Assembly (NCBI GenBank): GCA_002404015.1 | Contig: DHIW01000105.1 | Coordinates: 1-5,804, forward strand | Length of the DNA: 5,804 nucleotides | Origin: Chloroflexi bacterium UBA4736 | GTDB lineage: Bacteria; Chloroflexota; Dormibacteria; Dormibacterales; Dormibacteraceae | Direction of reading: 5' to 3' | Notes under the pieces: generated by a model | Seen by the model: only the letters and a program-made list of their open reading frames with translations | Told to the model about the DNA's origin: nothing | The model's database searches: none | Part shown: positions 1 through 5,337 of the stretch, one piece after another | Layout of the letters: every line of letters starts with the position of its first letter | How positions within the stretch are numbered: position 1 is the first letter of the stretch | Translations under genes and position numbers: made by a program

Positions 1-172
1 CTTAGGTAGCCTGCCCTCGAGCTCCCACTGCGCCAATCCCGCTGGTGAAGCCTGAGAGCGTGCCGCGAGGTCGAATCGAAATTGCTCACTCGGGATATTC
101 TGGCGGCCTGGGTGTCGGAACGCCAAGACCCGAGGCCGCGCTAGCCGGGCGGGGTCACGTGGTCGAGTCTGG
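1..172 (-). other. cbiC downstream flank with possible decayed cbiD
   Basis: No intact gene is visible. An ATG at 176-174 overlaps the cbiC stop (ATGA), the usual mark of a coupled next gene, but its frame meets TAG after 11 codons (143-141). Beyond that TAG the same frame is open to the window edge and reads HALR near 62-51. One frame over, at 52-5, the sequence reads GFTSGIGAVGARGQAT and then meets TAA. LR-x-G-[FY]-T-[ST]-G followed by Ala/Gly-rich residues is the N-terminal pattern of CbiD, a corrin-ring enzyme often encoded next to cbiC. This would fit a cbiD broken by a stop and a frameshift, but the match is short and could be chance. A further minus-strand frame starting at a GTG (89-87) is also open to the edge and resembles nothing I know. 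Confidence 0.3.
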
Positions 173-871
173 TCATCTCTCACTGTTTTCGCCCGCGCCC
201 GGGCTTTCAGGGCTCCATCCTAGAAGGTGGTTGACTGCGCCGACGGCGACTCCGATTCCCCCGCCGCTTCCGCGGACCACGAGATGCGGCAAGCCCGACT
301 CCACGAGAGCCTCCTTCGCCTCCTCCGCGCCCGCCAAGCCAGCACAGGTTGCGATCACGCAGGCCGGCGGCCCGACTGTAGCAGCCAGGTCGAGGACCGC
401 GAGCAGCGCTGTTGGCGCATTGCCGATCACGATCAGCCCGCCACGTCCGAAGTCGTCCCAGAGGCGCTTCATGCCGGCTGCGGCCCGGGTCGTGCCTGAG
501 CTCCGCGCGAGACTCTCGGCTCCGGGTGCTCTGACTGCCACAGCGAGGCTCTGTCCGGCGGGTAGACGGATGCCTACACTAACCATCGTCACATCAACCA
601 CGATCGCTCGGGCGCGGCCAAGCGCCGACCGAGCCCGACCCACAGGGTCGTGGCTGAGCGCCACTTGATTCACCAGATCGGGATCGCCTGTGGCGTACAC
701 CATTGCCGCGACCAAATCTGCCTCAGTACCTTCGAAGCGACCGCCGACGATCTCCCTGACCATGCTGCGGCTACGCGCGTCGATTTCGGCTGATCGCAGG
801 CCGAACCGTTCGAGCAGGCCGCCAGTTATCGGCCAACTCTTCAGCTTGCGGCTGGTAACTGTCTTAGGCAT
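173..871 (-). CDS. cbiC: Precorrin-8X methylmutase-like protein (CbiC/CobH), divergent active site
   Basis: A 232-residue member of the CbiC/CobH family, which moves a methyl group from C-11 to C-12 of the corrin ring in cobalamin biosynthesis. Family blocks appear in order: EIDARSRSMVRE (29-40), AAMVYATGDPDL (55-66), VVDVTMVSVGI (91-101), GTTRAAAGM (126-134), IGNAPTALLAVLDL (149-162), GLAGAEEAKEAL (178-189) and VVRGSGGGIGVAVGAVNHLL (198-217). The length is normal. The start at 871 is fixed by an in-frame TGA two codons upstream; no clear Shine-Dalgarno precedes it. The catalytic His of the usual V-H-A-[CT]-G-type motif is Tyr59 here (TAC). The usual GFVGAAESK and RGRxGGS segments are also altered (no Ser before Lys186; no Arg or Ser in GSGGGI). 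Third-position GC looks lower than in the operon to the right. It may be inactive, altered in function or in early decay. Fold assignment is secure, activity doubtful. Confidence 0.85.
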   Translation of the reverse strand: MPKTVTSRKLKSWPITGGLLERFGLRSAEIDARSRSMVREIVGGRFEGTEADLVAAMVYATGDPDLVNQVALSHDPVGRARSALGRARAIVVDVTMVSVGIRLPAGQSLAVAVRAPGAESLARSSGTTRAAAGMKRLWDDFGRGGLIVIGNAPTALLAVLDLAATVGPPACVIATCAGLAGAEEAKEALVESGLPHLVVRGSGGGIGVAVGAVNHLLGWSPESPGAGENSER

Positions 872-885
872 GAGTCAGCTAAGAC
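861..885. repeat. Inverted repeat spanning the cbiC start codon
   Basis: GTCTTAG (861-867) and CTAAGAC (879-885) form a perfect 7-bp inverted repeat with an 11-base spacer that contains the cbiC ATG (871-869) and a small TGAGTCA palindrome (871-877). As RNA, the hairpin would put the start codon in the loop. As DNA, it could be a dimeric-regulator site. The function is unproven and chance is possible. Confidence 0.4.
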
Positions 886-924
886 GAGCGCGAAGTCGGC
901 CGCCTGCCGATACCGCGGCGCCTA

Positions 925-956
925 TGCCAAGCCGTCCGGCGCGGCCGTGCCAAGCC
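925..956. repeat. Direct repeat TGCCAAGCC, two copies
   Basis: TGCCAAGCC occurs at 925-933 and again at 948-956, 23 bases apart (about two helical turns), each followed by a purine and TC. The pair lies 54-85 bases upstream of the cbiC start, where an operator would be expected. With no second instance elsewhere and no known regulator matching it, a chance repeat in GC-rich DNA remains possible. Confidence 0.35.
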
Positions 957-1026
957 ATCGTAGCGGCCGCCCTGATCCATACTACAAAGCATGCGGCATT
1001 GCGCGCTTGCCGGAGGTCCCAGTAGA

Positions 1027-1048
1027 GGGTTGCCTATGTCGGCAACCC
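1027..1048. repeat. Perfect 8-bp inverted repeat (hairpin)
   Basis: GGGTTGCC and GGCAACCC flank a six-base loop (TATGTC), giving a GC-rich stem without mismatches. It lies about 190 bases beyond the S-component stop in the direction of transcription. No T-run follows on either strand, so it is not a standard intrinsic terminator. It could still act as an mRNA 3'-end stabiliser, or in termination in a high-GC organism where U-tracts are often absent. Confidence 0.55.
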
Positions 1049-1054
1049 GACTGA

Positions 1055-1240
1055 ATCCAGGAAGTTGGCGGCAACCGGCGCAATCCGCGGCCTCCTCTTA
1101 CGAGCAGGACGCCCAACAGCGCACCTCCCGACATAGTCAACGAAGAGGCCACAGTCGACGGCGCCGACAAGCTGCAACCAGGGAGCTATGGGTTCTACTG
1201 CAGCGTCCACCCGGGGATGAGGGGAACGCTTCTGGTTCGC
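1055..1240 (+). pseudogene. Cupredoxin C-terminal remnant (plastocyanin-like copper site)
   Basis: Read on the plus strand from 1115, this frame gives NSAPPDIVNEEATVDGADK, then LQPGSYGFYCSVHPGMRGTL (1172-1231) and LVR. The segment PGSYxFYCxVHPxMxGTLxV is the classic C-terminal strand and loop of type I copper proteins, with Cys (1199), His (1208) and Met (1217) as three of the four ligands. The upstream His ligand, normally in a P-H-[DN] motif, is Pro here (PPD, codon 1127). A TGA at 1052 closes the frame, no ATG precedes 1217, and the N-terminal strands of a cupredoxin are not visible in any frame upstream. Downstream the frame has no stop and runs antisense into the S-component gene. A TAG at 1242-1244 would end it at LVR if one base were removed. 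I read it as a truncated, frameshifted relic facing the operon tail-to-tail. An unusual functional short gene is less likely. Confidence 0.55.
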
Positions 1241-1999
1241 CTAGCCCGGCTGGACTGGGGCCTCGATGGTGACGGTGAACCGTTCGCGGAAACGGCTGAG
1301 GGCGGCGAGGATGGGCAGACCCAAGGCCAGGACCATCACCACGTTGCCGACGGCCCGGAAGGTGTCCCACGTCAGCGAAGTCACCGCGTAGAACCGCAGG
1401 AAACGGGTGAGGGCCACAGCAGGCGCGATGCCCGGCGTCCAGCCGAGGTCGGGGACCCCCCGGTAGAACGTCGCCCAGTCCCAGACGTCGGTAGCCGCGC
1501 CGTAGGCGTACCCCAGCACCAGCCCGACGGTGGCGAGGACGGCCAGGTCGCGCCAGCCGGGCAGGCGAGCCGTCCGGGGGCGCGCCAATCCTGCCGCCGC
1601 CCCCACCCAACCCGCCGCGAACATCTCATAGGGCAGCCAGGGGCCCACGCCGCCGGTGCTGATGGCCGACGCGAGGAGAGAGGTGGTCCCGACCAGGAAG
1701 CCGTAGGAGGGCCCGAACACGTAGCCGGCGCAGAGGATCAGGAAGAACACCGGGCTGAACCCGGCGATGCCGCTGACCAGGGCGAGCCGGAGCCCGGCGT
1801 CGATCGCCGCCAGTGCCGCCAGCAACGCCAGCCGCCGGGTGTCGAGGCGGCGAGTCGCGGTCTCCACCACGCCCAGCACCAGCACTGCGGCCACGGCGAC
1901 GCCCAGCAATGGCAGGTACCCGCCCGCCTCCAGGCCGGTGAAGGGGAGGGCGAAGATGACGAGCCCGGCGGCGCTCACCAGCCACAGCCTCAGAGGCAT
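1241..1999 (-). CDS. ECF transporter S component, putative corrinoid-specific subunit
   Basis: A 252-residue, very hydrophobic protein, the substrate-binding subunit of the ECF transporter. About six membrane segments can be placed: near 5-22, 28-46, 57-76, 82-112 (long, possibly two passes), 120-138, 151-168 and 212-236. Recognisable S-component stretches are AIDAGLRLAL (65-74), AGYVFGPSYGFLVG (91-104) and STGGVGPWLPYEMFAAGW (114-131). A polar loop (169-195) rich in Trp and Asp makes it longer than the usual 170-200 residues. The ATG at 1999 overlaps the ATPase stop by 10 bases and has a good ribosome binding site; the open frame upstream to 2518 is a shadow of the ATPase gene. It is the last gene of the operon and ends at TAG (1243-1241). 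The sequence does not prove its substrate. Vitamin B12 or a precursor is inferred from the BtuF-like and DUF71 neighbours; known B12-type S components (CbrT, BtuM) are possible relatives, but I cannot assign it to either. Confidence 0.87.
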   Translation of the reverse strand: MPLRLWLVSAAGLVIFALPFTGLEAGGYLPLLGVAVAAVLVLGVVETATRRLDTRRLALLAALAAIDAGLRLALVSGIAGFSPVFFLILCAGYVFGPSYGFLVGTTSLLASAISTGGVGPWLPYEMFAAGWVGAAAGLARPRTARLPGWRDLAVLATVGLVLGYAYGAATDVWDWATFYRGVPDLGWTPGIAPAVALTRFLRFYAVTSLTWDTFRAVGNVVMVLALGLPILAALSRFRERFTVTIEAPVQPG

Positions 2000-3546
2000 C
2001 GCAACAGCTCCGAGACGGTCACCGGCCCCCCCGGGTAGAGCCGGCCGATGTCGGTGGCGTAGGGGCTTTCGCCGGACAGCGCCGCGTCCGGTGGCCCCGC
2101 GTCGCGCGCCGCTCCGCCGTCCACCGTGACCACCCGGTCGGCGAGCGCGCCGGCAAGGTCGGCGTCGTGGGTCGCCAGCACCACGGACGCGCCGGATGCG
2201 GCCATCTCGCGAAGCAGCAGGCTCAACCCCTGGCGGGCCGGCGCGTCCATGCCGCGGGTCGGCTCGTCGAGCAGGACGATGGCCGGTTCCCCGGCGAGGA
2301 TCACGGCCAGCGCGGCCCGCTGCCGCTGCCCGCTGCTGAGGTCCCCGGGATAGCGCTGGCTGAGCTGCGCCAGCCCCAGCCGCGCCAGGAGCGCGTCCGC
2401 GGACTGGCGGCTTCCCGCGCGCCGGAGGGTGTACGCCACCTCGTGCCTGATGCTGCCGCGGTGCAGCAGGACACCCGGGTCCTGAGGGAGGTAGGCGACG
2501 CGGCCGGGGATCCGCCACACCCGGCCGGCGAGCGGCTTGAGCAGCCCCGCAATCGCACGCAGAAGGGTGGTCTTGCCGCCCCCGTTGGGGCCCACCAGCA
2601 CGGTGACCTCATCGCTTCGCCCGGCCAGTTCGACCCCCTGCAGCACCGCGCTGCCGCCGGGTCCAATGTCGCAGCCGCGAAGCTCCCAGGCCAGGTCGGC
2701 GGGCGAGCTGGCACGCGCCAGCGCCCGCCGCCGCAGGCCTGGCGCCAGCGGGCGGGCATCGTCAACTGAGAGGGGGGCGGGGTCCCAGGCCAGCTCCCGG
2801 GCCAGGGCCACCAGCGCCGGCGGGTCAACCAGCTTGCCCAGCATGGGCCGCACCGGCCCGGGGCCGTGGACCAGCCCGCTGTCCACCACGGCGAGGTGGT
2901 CTGCAAGGGCGAGCAGGCCTGACACGCGGTGTTCAGATACCACTACCGTGGTCCCGGCGCCGGCCAGTCCGGCACACGCCTCCAGCACCAGCGCGGCGCC
3001 GGTGCGGTCGAGCTGCGATGTCGGTTCGTCGAGGGCCAGGATGCGCGGGCGCAGGGCGATGGCCGACGCGATCGCCACTCGCTGGCGCTCGCCCCCTGAG
3101 AGTGACGCTATGGCACGGCCCGCCAGCCCGCTGATCCCCGCCGCCGCCATCGCCTCCTCGACGCGGCCACGGATCAGCTGCCGCGGTGCCGCGACGTTCT
3201 CCAGGGCAAAGGCCACCTCGTCCTCGACCACACCACGCACGAACTGGGCCTCGGGGTCCTGGAAGACGAAACCGACGTCGCGTGCGAGGGTGGCGGTGGG
3301 CGTGCGCAGCGCGTCCAGCCCGGCGGTGTGAACCTCGCCCCGGATCGTCCCCCCGTGGAAGTGGGGGACCAGCCCGTTGAGCAGCCGGAGGAGGGTGGAC
3401 TTGCCGCCGCCCGACGGGCCGGCGACCGCGGTCAGCCCCGGTTCGAACTGCATGGTCACCTCCCGCAAAGCCGGGTGCTGGCTGCCCGGGTAGCGGTAGG
3501 TGAGCCCGCGGATGTCCGCCTCACTGGCGGGCGCTGCGGCCATCAT
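1990..3546 (-). CDS. ecfA: Fused double-domain ECF ATPase (EcfA-EcfA')
   Basis: A 518-residue cytoplasmic ATPase with two nucleotide-binding domains in one chain, in place of separate EcfA1 and EcfA2. Domain 1 (about 10-230) has Walker A GPSGGGKST (43-51), Q-loop Gln96 in VFQDPEAQ, signature LSGGE (149-153), Walker B ILALDEPT (169-176), D-loop SQLD (177-180) and H-loop His206. Domain 2 (about 286-480) has Walker A GPNGGGKTT (319-327), Q-loop Gln355 in YLPQDPG, the variant signature LSSGQ (403-407), Walker B IVLLDEPT (423-430) and H-loop His460. Both Walker B glutamates and both switch histidines are present, so both sites look able to hydrolyse ATP. The linker (about 231-285) is Pro/Leu/Arg-rich. 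Two ATG codons are adjacent at 3546 and 3543; the first overlaps the ecfT stop (ATGA). The frame is open back to 4380, but that stretch is only the reverse-frame shadow of ecfT. The gene ends 10 bases inside the S-component gene. Confidence 0.93.
   Translation of the reverse strand: MMAAAPASEADIRGLTYRYPGSQHPALREVTMQFEPGLTAVAGPSGGGKSTLLRLLNGLVPHFHGGTIRGEVHTAGLDALRTPTATLARDVGFVFQDPEAQFVRGVVEDEVAFALENVAAPRQLIRGRVEEAMAAAGISGLAGRAIASLSGGERQRVAIASAIALRPRILALDEPTSQLDRTGAALVLEACAGLAGAGTTVVVSEHRVSGLLALADHLAVVDSGLVHGPGPVRPMLGKLVDPPALVALARELAWDPAPLSVDDARPLAPGLRRRALARASSPADLAWELRGCDIGPGGSAVLQGVELAGRSDEVTVLVGPNGGGKTTLLRAIAGLLKPLAGRVWRIPGRVAYLPQDPGVLLHRGSIRHEVAYTLRRAGSRQSADALLARLGLAQLSQRYPGDLSSGQRQRAALAVILAGEPAIVLLDEPTRGMDAPARQGLSLLLREMAASGASVVLATHDADLAGALADRVVTVDGGAARDAGPPDAALSGESPYATDIGRLYPGGPVTVSELLRCL
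2008..2011 (-). promoter_or_regulatory. Ribosome binding site of the S-component gene
   Basis: GGAG lies on the minus strand 8 bases before the ATG at 1999, inside the last codons of the ATPase gene. It is the best Shine-Dalgarno match in the operon. It supports the 1999 start over any upstream in-frame start and suggests that the S component is translated well despite being the last gene. Confidence 0.6.
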
Positions 3547-4403
3547 GCCGTTGCCGCAACCCGGCCAGCTGACGATTGGCGAACACCCACCAGGAGCGGC
3601 GCCGCCAGGAGCATGCACAGCACCACAGCGACCGCGTTCACCGCGGGCAGCGTCACCGCCGGAAAGGGGTACCAGTCGACCGCCGTTCCCGCCAACCGCA
3701 GCGCCAGCAGCCCCGCCAATGCCAGCGCCGCCGAGCCCATCACAACCCGGTCGGCGGTGCCGGAGCGAGACACCCGGTACTGGGTCCGCGGCCCCGACCC
3801 GTAGGCCCTGGCCTCCATCGCCTCTGCGAGGGTGATCGACGATTCGATGGTGGTGAGGGCCACGGGCACCAGGGTGGCGATGATGGCCGCCGGGCCCCTC
3901 CGCGCCGAGCCGCCGCGGAGGCTCTCCGCCTCGCGGACCCTGACGAAGCTGCGGGCCACCGAGGGCACCAGGTTCAGCGCCGCCGCCAGCGCGGTGCCGG
4001 TGCCATGCAGTGGGGAGGGCAGCGCCTGCAGGATGTCGGTCGGATCGAGGACCATGACCAGCGGCGCCACCGCCAGGGCCGCCGCGATCACCCCCACGGC
4101 CGCTGACACCCCGTAGACGATCGACTCCAGGGTGATGGCGCCGCCGATCCCGGGGATCGCGGTGGGGATGGTGGCCAGGCGATGCGCACCGCCATGGCTG
4201 ATCAGCGGGTTGTAGACGATGGTCAACGCCGCGAAGACCCCGAGGAAGGCCAGCAACCCGCGCACCGACACCAAGGGCCGGCGGCGGGCGACCACGAAGT
4301 TCAAGGCCACCAGCGCGATCAGCCCGCGGTAGACCGGGTTGTTGGTGAGCACCACCGTGGCCATCGCCGCGGCCGACCACGTCGCCACCGCGCGGGGGCT
4401 CAT
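3543..4403 (-). CDS. ecfT: ECF transporter transmembrane coupling protein EcfT (CbiQ family)
   Basis: A 286-residue integral membrane protein that couples the ATPase to the substrate-binding S component. Hydrophobic stretches lie near residues 10-38, 47-65, 92-118, 222-240 and 248-273. Between them is the long cytoplasmic coupling-helix region with the two signature motifs of the family: EAESLRGG (158-165) and the downstream AEAMEARAYG (193-202). The invariant Arg residues (163, 199) that contact the ATPase grooves are present. The ATG at 4403 is preferred. The open frame continues back to 4505, but that extension overlaps the end of the cobalamin-binding gene and is hydrophilic. No strong Shine-Dalgarno precedes the start, so coupling to the upstream gene 19 bases away is likely. 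The stop codon overlaps the ATPase start as ATGA. CbiQ in cobalt transporters is the closest well-known relative; the neighbours favour a vitamin (corrinoid) substrate here. Confidence 0.9.
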   Translation of the reverse strand: MSPRAVATWSAAAMATVVLTNNPVYRGLIALVALNFVVARRRPLVSVRGLLAFLGVFAALTIVYNPLISHGGAHRLATIPTAIPGIGGAITLESIVYGVSAAVGVIAAALAVAPLVMVLDPTDILQALPSPLHGTGTALAAALNLVPSVARSFVRVREAESLRGGSARRGPAAIIATLVPVALTTIESSITLAEAMEARAYGSGPRTQYRVSRSGTADRVVMGSAALALAGLLALRLAGTAVDWYPFPAVTLPAVNAVAVVLCMLLAAPLLVGVRQSSAGRVAATA

Positions 4404-4422
4404 CCCAGCTCGGCGGTGGACG

Positions 4423-5331
4423 TCATCCCAGCACCCAGCTCGCGCCGCGGGGGAGGGCGGACCCGGCATCCGCACGGACCAGGGCAGCCAGGATCTCCAG
4501 GCCATCGACGATCCTCGGCCCCGGCCGGTTGAAGTAGCTGGAACCGTCGACCGCCGCGACGCGTCCCGTGGCGGCGGCTGGAAGGTCGGAGAACTCGGGC
4601 CGGGAGACCACCTCTCGCGCCAGCTCCATGGTGTGGTCTAGGTCATACCCGCAGGGCATGAGCACCAGGATGTCCGGTTTGGCCGCCACCAGCTCGGGCC
4701 AGGTGGCGTAGCGCGATGTTGTGGCGGTGGTGCCCAGGCAGTCGATGCCGCCCGCCACCTCGACCATATCCGGGACCCAGTGGCCGCCCGCCATCAGGGG
4801 CTCCGTCCACTCGATGCAGGCCACCCGTGGCCTAGGCTCGGGGCGGCGGAGGCTGGCGACCGCGGCGATGCGCGCTTCCATCCGGGCGGCCACCGCGTTG
4901 GCTTCGTCCTGATGCCCGGTGAGGCGCCCGACGGTGCGCACCGTCGCGCAGATCTCTGCCAAGGTCAGGGGTTCGAGCGAGATCACCGGGACCTCGCCCG
5001 GCAGCCGGCGGGCGGCCCGCTCGACCTGGGTGTAGGCCACGGCGCAGACCTCGCACAGCTCCTGGGTCACGATCAGGTCGGGCTCGAGGTCGCGCAACAG
5101 GGTCTCGTCGAGGTGGTAAATGCTGGAACCCGAGTGGACCGCATGCCGGATGTGCCGGTCGATCGCCTCAGAGGCCTGGCCCTCATGGATGATGGCGTTG
5201 GAGGTCAGGGCCGGGAGGCCCCTCGCGGCCGGCGGGTGGTCGCACTCGTGGGTCACGCCGACGACCTCCGGTCCAGCTCCGACCGCGAACAGGATCTCGG
5301 TCGCGCTGGGGAGGAGTGACGCGATGCGCAA
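4423..5331 (-). CDS. BtuF-like cobalamin-binding protein, without signal peptide
   Basis: A 302-residue protein of the BtuF/FecB-type substrate-binding fold (COG0614), the branch usually annotated as cobalamin-binding protein. It starts with MRIASLLPSATEIL, the usual first strand and helix of this branch, so the TTG at 5331 is chosen as start. A G-rich stretch (GGGGGA, about 10 bases upstream) could be its ribosome binding site. Other landmarks are CDHP (30-33), TQELCEVC (89-96), a Trp-rich middle with GHWVPDMVEVAGG (183-195), PCGYD (226-230) and FNRPGPRIVDGLEIL (267-281). There is no hydrophobic leader and no lipobox, so the protein appears cytoplasmic as encoded, unlike the periplasmic BtuF of E. 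coli. It begins 6 bases after the DUF71 stop and ends 19 bases before ecfT. No BtuC or BtuD is visible; the transporter genes that follow are of ECF type. It may bind an imported corrinoid inside the cell and present it to a salvage enzyme, which is inference. Confidence 0.85.
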   Translation of the reverse strand: MRIASLLPSATEILFAVGAGPEVVGVTHECDHPPAARGLPALTSNAIIHEGQASEAIDRHIRHAVHSGSSIYHLDETLLRDLEPDLIVTQELCEVCAVAYTQVERAARRLPGEVPVISLEPLTLAEICATVRTVGRLTGHQDEANAVAARMEARIAAVASLRRPEPRPRVACIEWTEPLMAGGHWVPDMVEVAGGIDCLGTTATTSRYATWPELVAAKPDILVLMPCGYDLDHTMELAREVVSRPEFSDLPAAATGRVAAVDGSSYFNRPGPRIVDGLEILAALVRADAGSALPRGASWVLG

Positions 5332-5337
5332 GTCCGC

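Larger units (their letters stand above)
872..1240. other. Intergenic region between the salvage operon and cbiC
   Basis: These 369 bases hold no intact gene. They contain the cupredoxin relic in the right half, a perfect hairpin at 1027-1048, a direct repeat at 925-956 and half of an inverted repeat at the cbiC start. A promoter for cbiC should be here if the gene is transcribed on its own. The only -10-like hexamer I noted is TAGTAT (minus strand, 984-979), and it has no matching -35 at normal spacing. I searched by eye for the conserved blocks of a cobalamin riboswitch upstream of cbiC and found no convincing set. The 62-codon minus-strand frame at 982-1170 shows no recognisable protein. 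Confidence 0.5.

Noticed and set aside
45..668. Plus-strand frame of 207 codons opposite cbiC
   Set aside because: Antisense shadow; the minus strand encodes clear CbiC family blocks.
1027..1048. Intrinsic terminator of the operon
   Set aside because: The stem is perfect, but no U-tract follows on either strand and it lies about 190 bases after the stop, so I list it only as a hairpin.
872..1060. Cobalamin riboswitch upstream of cbiC
   Set aside because: A stretch near 1005-1025 (minus strand) faintly recalls the B12 box, but the other conserved blocks and the order of stems are not there. A covariance-model search (Rfam cobalamin) would settle it.
982..1170. Minus-strand 62-codon frame in the intergenic region
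   Set aside because: No recognisable protein and no ribosome binding site; it lies opposite the cupredoxin relic and contains the hairpin.
1217..2038. Plus-strand frame of 273 codons opposite the S component
   Set aside because: Only its first few codons (the cupredoxin tail) are meaningful. The rest is Gln/Gly/Glu/Arg-rich antisense of a membrane protein.
2537..3331. Long plus-strand open frame (264 codons) opposite the ATPase gene
   Set aside because: It is an antisense shadow of the high-GC ATPase gene: low-complexity Ser/Ala/Arg composition and no recognisable domain, while the minus strand carries all ABC motifs.
3547..4380. N-terminal extension of the ATPase frame up to 4380
   Set aside because: It overlaps ecfT entirely and is Gly/Arg/His-rich without ABC features. 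The ATGA junction at 3546 gives a natural start.
4404..4505. N-terminal extension of EcfT to 4505
   Set aside because: It overlaps the end of the cobalamin-binding gene and adds a hydrophilic stretch not expected before the first membrane segment.
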